Part shown: one piece after another, positions 40,936 to 48,323 of the stretch
Position numbering within the stretch: the stretch's first letter is position 1
How the letters are laid out: each line of letters opens with the position of its first letter
NCBI RefSeq assembly: GCF_026340095.1
Contig: NZ_JAPEPO010000001.1
Location: 3,812,501 to 3,876,500 of the forward strand
Direction of reading: 5' to 3'
Source of the DNA: Streptomyces sp. NBC_01446
GTDB lineage: Bacteria; Actinomycetota; Actinomycetes; Streptomycetales; Streptomycetaceae
DNA length: 64,000 nt
Position numbers and translations under genes: made by a program
The notes under the pieces: model-generated
Told to the model about the DNA's origin: nothing
Databases searched by the model: none
What the model saw: only the letters and a program-made list of their open reading frames with translations

Positions 40936-42204
40936 CTACGCCGCCGCGGCCGCCAGCTGATCCGCGAGGACCCGCGCGGCCCGCTCCACCTCGGCGAACC
41001 CGAGGTACAGCGGGGTGAAGCCGAACCGCAGCACGTCAGGGGCGCGGTAGTCACCGACGACACCCGCCGCGATCAGCCGCTCCATGACCGCGCCCGCGAT
41101 GGGGGTACCTCCCTGCTCGAACGAAGTTGAGAGCTCGGGGGAGCACCGCAGCGCCACCTGGCTGCCGCGCTCGGCGTGCGCGGCCGGCGTCACCGACTCG
41201 ACCCGACCCGCGGGCACATACGCCTCGACGCACTCCAGGAAGAAGTCCGTCAGCGCGAGCGACTTGGCACGCACCGCGTCGACCGGCACCCCGTCCCAGA
41301 CGTCGAGCGCCGCCTCCAGAGCGAGCATGGACAGGATGTCGGGAGTGCCGACCCTGCCCCGCACCGCCCCGTCCCCGGCCTCGTACGAGGGCCGCATCCC
41401 GAACGGCTCGGCGTGCGAGTTCCATCCCGGCAGCGGCGAGTCGAAGCGGCTCTGGAGATCACTGCGCACATACAGGTACGCGGGTGAACCGGGGCCGCCG
41501 TTCAGGTACTTGTACGTGCAGCCGACCGCGAGGTCGACCCCGTGCTCGTCGAGTCCGACCGGCAGCGCGCCCGCGCTGTGGCACAGATCCCAGACGGACA
41601 CGGCGCCCGCGCGGCGCACCGCGGCGGTCAGCGCGGGCAGATCGTGCAGGCGGCCCGTGCGGTAGTCGACGTGGTTGAGGAGCACCGCGGCCGTCCGGTC
41701 GCCGAGCGCGCCCGGAACCTCCGCGGGGGTCAGCGGACGCAGCGTGCAGCCCGTCATCCGGGCGGCGGACTCGGCGATGTACCCGTCGGTGGGGAACGTC
41801 GTCGCGTCGACGAGGATCTCGTCGCGCCCCTCACCGGCCAGCCGCACCGCGCCCACCAGCGCCTTGAACACATTGACGCTGGTCGAGTCGCCGACCACGA
41901 TCTGCCCCTCGGCCGCACCGACGAGGGGCGCGATCCGGTCGCCGATCCGCTCGGGTGCCGTCCACCAGCCCGACTCGGTCCAGGAACGGATGCGCAGCTC
42001 GCCCCACTGCCGGCGCACGACGTCCTCGACGCGCCCCGGCACATGCGCGGGGAGCGCGCCGAGCGAGTTGCCGTCGAGGTACACGGTGTCGCCGGCGTCG
42101 TCCAGGACGAACCGCTCGCGCAGCTTGCCCAGCTCGTCGGCGGTGTCCAGTTCCAGGGCCTTCCCGGCCAGGGCGGTCACGTCGGAGGCGGTCACGTCAG
42201 ACAT
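40936..42204 (-). CDS. kynU: kynureninase
   Basis: PLP enzyme that splits kynurenine to anthranilate and alanine. The 422-residue protein contains YLDGNSLG, GDSTSVNVFK, VDYRTGRLHDLPAL, VWDLCHSAGALP (PLP-binding Asp) and PLP lysine K232 in GCTYKYLNGGPGSP, plus the C-terminal DYRAPDVLRFGFTPLY. A non-conserved insert of about 17 residues (CSPELSTSFEQGGTPIAG) lies between VALR and VMERL and is encoded by a common Streptomyces short repeat. Its ATG overlaps the tdo stop by eight bases. The insert is in a loop and may be tolerated. Confidence 0.94.
   Translation of the reverse strand: MSDVTASDVTALAGKALELDTADELGKLRERFVLDDAGDTVYLDGNSLGALPAHVPGRVEDVVRRQWGELRIRSWTESGWWTAPERIGDRIAPLVGAAEGQIVVGDSTSVNVFKALVGAVRLAGEGRDEILVDATTFPTDGYIAESAARMTGCTLRPLTPAEVPGALGDRTAAVLLNHVDYRTGRLHDLPALTAAVRRAGAVSVWDLCHSAGALPVGLDEHGVDLAVGCTYKYLNGGPGSPAYLYVRSDLQSRFDSPLPGWNSHAEPFGMRPSYEAGDGAVRGRVGTPDILSMLALEAALDVWDGVPVDAVRAKSLALTDFFLECVEAYVPAGRVESVTPAAHAERGSQVALRCSPELSTSFEQGGTPIAGAVMERLIAAGVVGDYRAPDVLRFGFTPLYLGFAEVERAARVLADQLAAAAA
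41098..41147. repeat. short Streptomyces interspersed repeat inside kynU
   Basis: The block running from GATGGGGGTACCTCCCTG, through CTCGAACGAAGTTGAGAG, to CTCGGGGGAGCACC matches a short sequence I know as very frequent between and within genes of Streptomyces chromosomes. It can fold around CTCGAAC/GTTGAG. Here it sits in frame in kynU, giving the protein an extra loop. Family identity is from memory of its pattern, not a search. Confidence 0.7.
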
Positions 42205-43036
42205 GGGACCTCGCTGTCCACAGCTCGGGGAACACGTTCTTCTGCGCGCGCTTCTCCAGCCAGGCCACACCCGCGGAGCCGCCCGTGCCCGTCTTGGCGC
42301 CCATCGCCCTGCGGGTCGCCACCAGATGGTCGTTGCGCCATCGCCACACCAGCTCGGCGACGTCGGTGAGGGCCTCGCCGAGACGGGCGAGCTCATCGCC
42401 CTCGTCACCGGCGTACAACGCGGTCCACACGGCCTCGACCTCGGGGGACGGCACGTACTTCTGCGCCACGTCCCGCTTGAGCACGGCCTCGGGGACGGCG
42501 TGGCCCCGGCGGGCGAGCAGCCGCAGCACCTCGTCGTACAGGCTCGGTTCCTCCAGCGCCTTCTCCAGCTCCGCGTACACGCGCGGCGCGCCCCGGTGCG
42601 GGACGAGCATGGAGGAGGACTTCTCGCCGAGCAGGAACTCCATGCGCCGGTACATCGCCGACTGGAAGCCGGAGCCCTCGCCGAGAGCGGCCCGGTAGGA
42701 GTTGAACTGCGCGGGGGTCAGCTGGCCGAGCGGGCGCCACGACGCGTTCAGCGCGTCCAGCTCGCGCACGGAGCGCTTCAGAGCGGCCACCGCGGTCGGC
42801 ACGTCGTCGCCGCGCAGGGCCCGCGACGCGGTCTCCCACTCGTGGACGATGACCGTGAACCACAGCTCCATCACCTGGGTCGTGACCAGGAAGACCATCT
42901 CTCCGGGGTCATCGGAGCGGGTGTGCTGGAGGTGGGTGAGGACATCGGCCTGGATGTAGTCCTCGTAAGGGGTGGTCCCCGCAAAGTCGAGATACGGCGT
43001 CTCTGGCTCGTTCGACTCGTGAGCCTCGTGGGACAT
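42197..43036 (-). CDS. tryptophan 2,3-dioxygenase
   Basis: Heme dioxygenase that opens the indole ring of tryptophan to N-formylkynurenine. The 279-residue protein shows the family segments TPYEDYIQADVLTHLQH, EMVFLVTTQVMELWFTVIVHE (in parts), FQSAMYRRMEFLLGEKSS, and the C-terminal WRWRNDHLVATRRAMGAK with GTGGSAGVAWL. The ATG has AAGGAG eight bases upstream. It is the first gene of a tdo-kynU operon, separated from DUF3151 by a strong terminator. Product channels to kynureninase after deformylation, giving anthranilate for catabolism or for antibiotic precursors. Confidence 0.95.
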   Translation of the reverse strand: MSHEAHESNEPETPYLDFAGTTPYEDYIQADVLTHLQHTRSDDPGEMVFLVTTQVMELWFTVIVHEWETASRALRGDDVPTAVAALKRSVRELDALNASWRPLGQLTPAQFNSYRAALGEGSGFQSAMYRRMEFLLGEKSSSMLVPHRGAPRVYAELEKALEEPSLYDEVLRLLARRGHAVPEAVLKRDVAQKYVPSPEVEAVWTALYAGDEGDELARLGEALTDVAELVWRWRNDHLVATRRAMGAKTGTGGSAGVAWLEKRAQKNVFPELWTARSHV

Positions 43037-43143
43037 CGCTGTCTCCTTGAACGTACTCCGGGTAGCGGTCCGCCCCTGCCGAATTCCGGCACGGGGGCCC
43101 CGGTCCCCACGGGCATCCTCCGCAATCGTCCCCCGAAACGGCA

Positions 43144-43177
43144 AGGCCCGCCCGGTCACGTCGTCACGGGCGGGCCT
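43144..43177 (-). terminator. terminator between DUF3151 and tdo genes
   Basis: AGGCCCGCCCG and its complement form an 11-bp perfect stem around a 12-base loop, 18 bases after the DUF3151 stop. It isolates the tdo-kynU operon from the upstream genes; the remaining 107 bases before tdo must hold its promoter. Confidence 0.8.
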
Positions 43178-43194
43178 GGAGAAGGTGCGGGAAT

Positions 43195-43608
43195 CTAGCC
43201 GAGGGTCTGGGCCGCGGCGGGCGAGGAGTCCTTGAGGAACTGCGCGCAGCGCTCGTACTCCTCCTGCTCGCCGATGGACTGCGCGGCGCGCGCGAGGGCG
43301 TGCAGGGCGCGCAGGAAGCCGCGGTTCGGCTCGTGCTCCCACGGCACCGGGCCGTGGCCCTTCCAGCCCGCGCGGCGCAGGGAGTCCAGGCCGCGGTGGT
43401 AGCCGGTGCGGGCGTACGCGTACGACTCGACGACGCTGCCGCGCTCGTACGCCTCGTCGGCGAGGCGCGCCCAGGCGAGGGAGGAGGTCGGGTACTTCGC
43501 GGCGACATCGGCCGGCGCCGTGCCGCTCGCGAGCAGCTCGCGCGGCTCCGGGTCGTCGGGCAGCTGGGTCGGGGGCGGTCCCCCGAGAAGGTTCTCGTGA
43601 AGGCTCAT
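43195..43608 (-). CDS. DUF3151 family protein
   Basis: The 137-residue cytoplasmic protein has the family features LLGGPPPTQLPDD, SSLAWARLADEAYERG, SVVESYAYARTGYHRGLD, LRRAGWKGHGPVPW and NRGFLRALHALARAA. It is TPR-like and helical, conserved throughout actinobacteria close to fba, with unknown function. The start overlaps the MalY/PatB-type lyase stop by four bases (ATGA), so the two are translated together. Confidence 0.92.
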   Translation of the reverse strand: MSLHENLLGGPPPTQLPDDPEPRELLASGTAPADVAAKYPTSSLAWARLADEAYERGSVVESYAYARTGYHRGLDSLRRAGWKGHGPVPWEHEPNRGFLRALHALARAAQSIGEQEEYERCAQFLKDSSPAAAQTLG

Positions 43609-44807
43609 GGGTTCCAGTCTGCGCCATGACCGGCGGTGCGTTCCATGCCGGTGATCACGAGCCTGCCCAGCGCCCGTACCAGCGCGTCCGCGCCCGCCTC
43701 GGCCTTGGAGCGCGGGCAGCCGACGTTCAGGCGGAGGAATCCGGGCGCCCCGTAGGTTCCGCCCGGCATGATCGCCACCCGCTCCCGCTCGACGAGTTCC
43801 CGCTGGAGCGCGTCGTCGTCCACGCCGAGGGGACGCAGATCGATCCAGGCGAGATAGCCGGCCTGCGGCGGCCGCCACCCGAGCTCGGGGAACGCGGCGC
43901 CGAGCCGCTCCGCGAGCATTGCCAGGTTCCCGCGCGTGTACTCCCGCACGCCGTCCAGCCACGCCCCGCCCTCGCGGTACGCGGCGATGTGCGCGGTCAG
44001 TGACAGCACGGCCGGCGAGGCGAGGCCCTCCCCGGTGTTCATGCGCCGCACGAACTCGGCGTGGTCGTCCGGATCGCCGACGAAGCCGTAACTCCCGCTC
44101 AGGGCAGGGAAGTTGAAGGCCTTGGTGGCGGAGGTGACGAGCGCCCAGCGCAGGCCGTCGCCGTACGGCGTCCACGGGCGGTGGACGTGGCCGGTGTGCG
44201 TGAGGTCGGCGTGGATCTCGTCGCTGATGACGGCGACGTCGTGGCGCCGGGCGAGGTCCGCGATCCGGGTCAGCTCGGCGTCCGTCCACACCTTGCCCGT
44301 CGGGTTGTGCGGCGAGCACAGGATCAGGACCCGGCTGTCGGGCCGCGCCAGCTCCCGCTCCAGGCCCGCCCAGTCGTCGACACCGGCGGTGCGCATCTCA
44401 CGGCCGAGGCCGGTGACCGCCTTGCGGAACCCGTCGTACGTGGGGGTGTGCAGGACGACGCCGTCGCCGGGCCGCGTCCACATGCGCAGGAGCTGGGACA
44501 TCTGGTTGAGCACGGACGGGGCGTACACGAGCCGGTCGACGTCGACCTCGGTGCCGTACCGGGTCGCGAACCAGTCGCGTACCGCGCCGCGGAAGTCGTC
44601 GTTCTGCCAGTCCGTGTAGCCGAACACGCCGTGCGCGAGGCGGGACCCGAGCGCCGCGAGGACCTCGGGGGCGCAGGCGAAGTCCATGTCGGAAATGGTG
44701 AACGGCAGCAGATCGGGCACCTCGAACCGGTCCGCGACCCCGTCCCACTGGACGCACCAGGTGCCGCGCCGGTCGACCTGGGTGTCGAAGTCGTAGCGCA
44801 CAGTCAT
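43605..44807 (-). CDS. MalY/PatB-family PLP C-S beta-lyase / aminotransferase
   Basis: Fold-type I PLP protein of 400 residues. Features: PFTISDMDFACAPEV near 40-55 (the MalY/PatB WxADMDF-like signature), VVLHTPTYDGF, SPHNPTGKVW, ISDEIHADL, PLP lysine K229 in SATKAFNFPAL, and the C-terminal RLNVGCPRS. PatB-type enzymes cleave cystathionine or other cysteine S-conjugates, giving homocysteine or thiols. The ATG at 44807 has GGAGGGAG; an earlier in-frame ATG is ten codons upstream. It is downstream of fba across a terminator and coupled to DUF3151. Confidence 0.92.
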   Translation of the reverse strand: MTVRYDFDTQVDRRGTWCVQWDGVADRFEVPDLLPFTISDMDFACAPEVLAALGSRLAHGVFGYTDWQNDDFRGAVRDWFATRYGTEVDVDRLVYAPSVLNQMSQLLRMWTRPGDGVVLHTPTYDGFRKAVTGLGREMRTAGVDDWAGLERELARPDSRVLILCSPHNPTGKVWTDAELTRIADLARRHDVAVISDEIHADLTHTGHVHRPWTPYGDGLRWALVTSATKAFNFPALSGSYGFVGDPDDHAEFVRRMNTGEGLASPAVLSLTAHIAAYREGGAWLDGVREYTRGNLAMLAERLGAAFPELGWRPPQAGYLAWIDLRPLGVDDDALQRELVERERVAIMPGGTYGAPGFLRLNVGCPRSKAEAGADALVRALGRLVITGMERTAGHGADWNP

Positions 44808-44820
44808 CTCCCTCCGGGTA

Positions 44821-44866
44821 CGCCGGAGGCCCGGCACCCCAGGAAGAGGAGTGCCGGGCCCCGGCG
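44821..44866 (-). terminator. terminator of fba
   Basis: CGCCGG-A-GGCCCGGCAC pairs with GTGCCGGGCC-CCGGCG: a 16-bp stem with a single bulged A and a 13-base loop, starting 15 bases after the fba stop on the minus strand. Confidence 0.85.
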
Positions 44867-44880
44867 TCGTACGCGATTGC

Positions 44881-45912
44881 CTACTTGAGCTTCGTGCCCG
44901 TGGAGCGCAGGTTGGCGCAGGCCTCGGAGACGCGCTTGGCCATGCCCGCCTCGGCGGACTTGCCCCAGGTGCGCGGGTCGTACTGCGACTTCACGCCGAC
45001 CTCGCCGTCGACCTTCAGGACACCGTCGTAGTTGCGGAACATGTGGTCCGCGACCGGACGCGTGAAGGCGTACTGGGTGTCGGTGTCGAGGTTCATCTTC
45101 ACGACGCCGTTCTCCAGCGCCGTCGCGATCTCCTGCTCGGTGGAGCCGGAGCCGCCGTGGAAGACGAAGTCGAACGGCTGCGACCCGGCGGGCTTGCCGT
45201 ACTTGGCGCTGACGCCCTCCTGGAGGTCCTTGAGGAGCTCCGGACGCAGGACGACGTTGCCGGGCTTGTACACGCCGTGCACGTTGCCGAAGGACGCGGC
45301 GAGCAGGTAGCGGCCCTTCTCGCCCAGGCCCAGGGCCTCGGCGGTGCGGATCGCGTCGTCGACGGTCGTGTACAGCTCGTCGTTGATCTCGTGGCTGACG
45401 CCGTCCTCCTCGCCACCGGTCGGGGTGATCTCGACCTCGAGGATGATCTTCGCGGCGGCGGCCTTCGCGAGCAGCTCCTGGCCGATGGCCAGGTTGTCGG
45501 CGAGGGTCTCCGCGGAGCCGTCCCACATGTGGGACTGGAACAGCGGGTTGCGGCCGGCCTTGACGCGCTCGGCGGAGATGTCGAGCAGCGGGCGGACGTA
45601 GCCGTCCAGCTTGCCCTTGGGGCAGTGGTCGGTGTGCAGCGCGACGGTGACGTCGTACTTCTCGGCGATGATGTGCGCGAACTCGGCGAGGGCCACGGCG
45701 CCCGTCACCATGTCCTTGTTGTACTGGCCGCCCAGGAACTCCGCACCACCGGTGGAGATCTGGATGATGCCGTCGCTCTCGGCCTCCGCGAAGCCGCGCA
45801 GCGCAGCGTTCAGCGTCTGCGAGGAGGTCACGTTGATGGCCGGGTAGGCGAACTTGCCGGCCTTCGCCCGGTCCAGCATCTCGGCGTAGACCTCGGGGGT
45901 TGCGATGGGCAT
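44881..45912 (-). CDS. fba: class II fructose-bisphosphate aldolase
   Basis: Zinc-dependent glycolytic and gluconeogenic aldolase of 343 residues. Seen are the N-terminal YPAINVTSSQTLNAALRGF, zinc ligands in VALHTDHCPKGKLDGYV and LEVEITPTGGEEDGV, VFHGGSGSTEQEI, and KMNLDTDTQYAFTRP. This is the type A class II enzyme of actinobacteria. The ATG follows AAGGAGCG at a good distance. A 168-base gap separates it from pyrE upstream, and a strong terminator follows. Confidence 0.97.
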   Translation of the reverse strand: MPIATPEVYAEMLDRAKAGKFAYPAINVTSSQTLNAALRGFAEAESDGIIQISTGGAEFLGGQYNKDMVTGAVALAEFAHIIAEKYDVTVALHTDHCPKGKLDGYVRPLLDISAERVKAGRNPLFQSHMWDGSAETLADNLAIGQELLAKAAAAKIILEVEITPTGGEEDGVSHEINDELYTTVDDAIRTAEALGLGEKGRYLLAASFGNVHGVYKPGNVVLRPELLKDLQEGVSAKYGKPAGSQPFDFVFHGGSGSTEQEIATALENGVVKMNLDTDTQYAFTRPVADHMFRNYDGVLKVDGEVGVKSQYDPRTWGKSAEAGMAKRVSEACANLRSTGTKLK

Positions 45913-45989
45913 GTGTCCGCTCCTTGGGATGTGCGGGTGTGTGCTGTCAGACCCTGACCTGGGGCCTCTCGTCTGGATCGGCCCCGGAT

Positions 45990-46007
45990 GGCGACGTCAT
46001 CGTCGCC
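45990..46007 (-). promoter_or_regulatory. hairpin in the pyrE-fba gap
   Basis: GGCGACG-TCAT-CGTCGCC is a perfect 7-bp stem with a 4-base loop, 73 bases after the pyrE stop and 78 bases before fba. It could end pyrE transcripts or lie in the fba leader. The rest of the gap shows nothing distinctive. Confidence 0.45.
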
Positions 46008-46080
46008 CTCATCTTTCCAGACTTGCCGGACAGCTCCAGTACTGGTCGCTCACTGGGGTCCGGCCCGTTGTCGAGCGGCC

Positions 46081-46632
46081 TCAGTCGAGGCCCAGTTCGT
46101 CCTTGCCGTACGCGAACAGGTACGGGACCCCGGCGCCCTCGGTGATCTTCTCGGCGGCACCGGTGGCGCGGTCCACGATCGTGGCGACGCCGACGACCTC
46201 GGCACCGGCCTCGCGCACGGCCTCGACGGCGGCGAGCGGGGAACCGCCGGTGGTGGACGTGTCCTCGACGACGAGGACGCGACGGCCCTTGATGTCCGGG
46301 CCCTCGACGCGGCGCTGCATGCCGTGCGCCTTGGCGGCCTTGCGGACCACGAACGCGTCGAGGCGCTCACCCCGGGCGGCGGCCGCGTGCAGCATGGCGC
46401 CGGCGACCGGGTCGGCGCCCATCGTCAGGCCGCCCACGGCGTCGAAGTCGAGGTCGGCGGTCAGGTCGAGGAGCACCTGGCCCACCAGCGGGGCCGCCTC
46501 TCCGTCGAGGGTGATGCGGCGCAGGTCGATGTAGTAGTCCGCCTCCAGACCGGAGGAGAGCGTCACCTTGCCGTGCACCACGGCCTTGTCCTTGATCTGC
46601 TGGAGAAGCGCGTCGCGCACGTCGTTCGTCAT
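46081..46632 (-). CDS. pyrE: orotate phosphoribosyltransferase
   Basis: Catalyses orotate + PRPP to OMP in pyrimidine synthesis. The 183-residue protein has LSSGLEADYYIDLRR, VGGLTMGADPVAGAMLHA, VVRKAAKAHGM (catalytic Lys/basic loop) and the PRPP-binding VLVVEDTSTTGGSPL. Length and motif order are typical. The pyr operon itself is elsewhere; in actinobacteria pyrE often stands alone near fba as it does here. Confidence 0.97.
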   Translation of the reverse strand: MTNDVRDALLQQIKDKAVVHGKVTLSSGLEADYYIDLRRITLDGEAAPLVGQVLLDLTADLDFDAVGGLTMGADPVAGAMLHAAAARGERLDAFVVRKAAKAHGMQRRVEGPDIKGRRVLVVEDTSTTGGSPLAAVEAVREAGAEVVGVATIVDRATGAAEKITEGAGVPYLFAYGKDELGLD

Positions 46633-46642
46633 GGCTACGAGC

Positions 46643-47437
46643 TTAGAGCGCTCGCCACGTCCAGGTGGTCGTCGCCTCCAGGGGGTCCACCGGGGTGACG
46701 AGGCGCGGCAGCGTGTTCAGGCCGTCCGGCGGGCCGGTCTGCGGCTCCACGCACACGGCTGCCTCCTGCTCGTCGTAGACGACGACCCACTGCTCCCGGC
46801 TCGCGACCTTGACCTCGAACTGCTGCGGCCAGGTCAGGGTCACGTCCACGCCGTCGGGCATGCCGAAGCAGTCGTCCCAGGGGCCGTCCGTGCGGTCGAT
46901 CCGCTTGCCGGTGGGGAGGTGGTCGTCGCCGCGCTCCTCCTGCCAGGCCGGGGAGAAGTCGACGCGCACGCCGTCGGCTGAGCCGTCGAGGGTCCGGTTG
47001 AACCAGGGGTGCCAGCCGGCCTGCGCGGGGAACGAGTCGCCGTACGTCTCGATGCCGAGCGTCAGCGTGAGCGAGTCCTCGGTGAGGCGCACCATCTGGG
47101 TGACCCGGCCGGGCCAGGGCCAGGGCTCAGCGAGGTCGTACGTGAAGACGGCCTCGTCGGCGCTCGCGCGGGCGGTCGTCCACTCGGCGTCGCGGGCGAA
47201 GCCGTGGATCGCGTGGGGCGGCGAGTTCAGGGGCATCTGGTACGTCCGCCCGCCGTCCCGGAACCTGCCGTCCCTGGTGCGGCCGCACCAGGGCACCATC
47301 GGGAAGCAGCCGTACCTCTCCCCCTGCCGGAGGAGTTCGGTGCCGCCGATGCGCAGGCTGCTCACGCGGCAGCCGTTGCCCGGCTGCACGGTCACTTCCG
47401 CGTCACCCGCGGTCAGCGTCGTTTCCTGGGTAGTCAC
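46643..47437 (-). CDS. aldose 1-epimerase family protein
   Basis: Galactose-mutarotase-like beta-sandwich enzyme (264 residues). Motifs: GNGCRVSSLRIGGTELLR, MVPWCGRTRDGRF, HAIHGFARDAEW (catalytic His in a HGxxR-like setting) and GWHPWFNR (second catalytic His). Members interconvert alpha and beta sugars or sugar phosphates. The stop is ten bases before the pyrE start, so they may form one transcript. Substrate not determinable. Confidence 0.9.
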   Translation of the reverse strand: MTTQETTLTAGDAEVTVQPGNGCRVSSLRIGGTELLRQGERYGCFPMVPWCGRTRDGRFRDGGRTYQMPLNSPPHAIHGFARDAEWTTARASADEAVFTYDLAEPWPWPGRVTQMVRLTEDSLTLTLGIETYGDSFPAQAGWHPWFNRTLDGSADGVRVDFSPAWQEERGDDHLPTGKRIDRTDGPWDDCFGMPDGVDVTLTWPQQFEVKVASREQWVVVYDEQEAAVCVEPQTGPPDGLNTLPRLVTPVDPLEATTTWTWRAL

Positions 47438-47457
47438 GGGCCGACCTTACTTTTCGA

Positions 47458-48270
47458 TCAGCGCCGGCGGCGCAGTACCCGGCCGACGACGATCGCGGAC
47501 GCGACCACGACGGCGGCGGCGGGCGCGGCCCAGCGCAGCGTGGCGGTGGCCGTCGTGGACTCGGGCGCGGGCACCGGGGCGTAGCGGCCGCGCGGCGGCG
47601 CGTGGTCGACCTCCTCGGCGCTGCGGCCGATCATGGTGCGGCGGGCGTGAGCGGCCTCGGCGGGCGGCACGTCGGCGTCGAATCCGGCGTCTTCGCCGGC
47701 CGCGTCGGCTTCGGGTTCCAGCTTCGCGAAGGGGGCGAGCGAGGGCGGCGGGATCTCGGTCTCGAAGACGGAGGTGTGGGAGTCGTCGGTGGAGTCCCCC
47801 GCGTCGTCGGTGGCGTCGGTGTCGTCGGTACGAGCCACGTCCTCCGCTCCCGGTTCCGCCACCGTGCCCAGGGCCTCCGCGAAACGGGTCAGGAGGCGAC
47901 GTACCGCGGACTGCACGGCGTCGTCGGGGAGTTCGGCGACCCGGCCGTCCCCGCTGCCCGACGCCACGAACGTGACCTTGGAGCCGCCGGACGCCGCGGC
48001 GACCCGTACCGTCACCGCGAACTTCACGGAACCGGTCCCCCGCGCCTCGGTGCCGTCGCCCTCGACCGCGAACGCCCCGGTCTCCGTCTCGGTGACGCGC
48101 AGGGAGCCACGGTAGGTGATGGTGTGGCCGCCGATGCGGAGCTTCAGCCGGCCGCCGTCGCCGGAGGCCTCCCGCTGAAGTCCGGGCACCGCCCTCGCCA
48201 CCAACTCGGGGGCCGCCAGCGCGCCCCTCAACGACTCCGCCGGAACCGGAACGAACACCTCATGCTCCAT
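47458..48270 (-). CDS. tail-anchored SRPBCC/CoxG-like protein
   Basis: The 270-residue protein has an N-terminal SRPBCC (START-like) domain (1-145): MEHEVFVPVPAESLRGALAAPELVARAVPGL in parts, TITYRGSLRVTE and KVTFVASGSGDGRVAELPDDAV. An acidic linker (150-225) leads to a single C-terminal membrane helix (about 247-264) ending in basic residues (RVLRRRR), so the domain faces the cytoplasm. CoxG-like proteins anchor CO dehydrogenase to the membrane; here no such enzyme is near, so only the fold is assigned. It is 21 bases from the epimerase gene in the same direction. Confidence 0.82.
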   Translation of the reverse strand: MEHEVFVPVPAESLRGALAAPELVARAVPGLQREASGDGGRLKLRIGGHTITYRGSLRVTETETGAFAVEGDGTEARGTGSVKFAVTVRVAAASGGSKVTFVASGSGDGRVAELPDDAVQSAVRRLLTRFAEALGTVAEPGAEDVARTDDTDATDDAGDSTDDSHTSVFETEIPPPSLAPFAKLEPEADAAGEDAGFDADVPPAEAAHARRTMIGRSAEEVDHAPPRGRYAPVPAPESTTATATLRWAAPAAAVVVASAIVVGRVLRRRR

Positions 48271-48323
48271 GCCGCCCGAGCCTACCCACGCCCGGCCCCA
48301 CGCGTCCCGTGTTCGGCCCGTAC

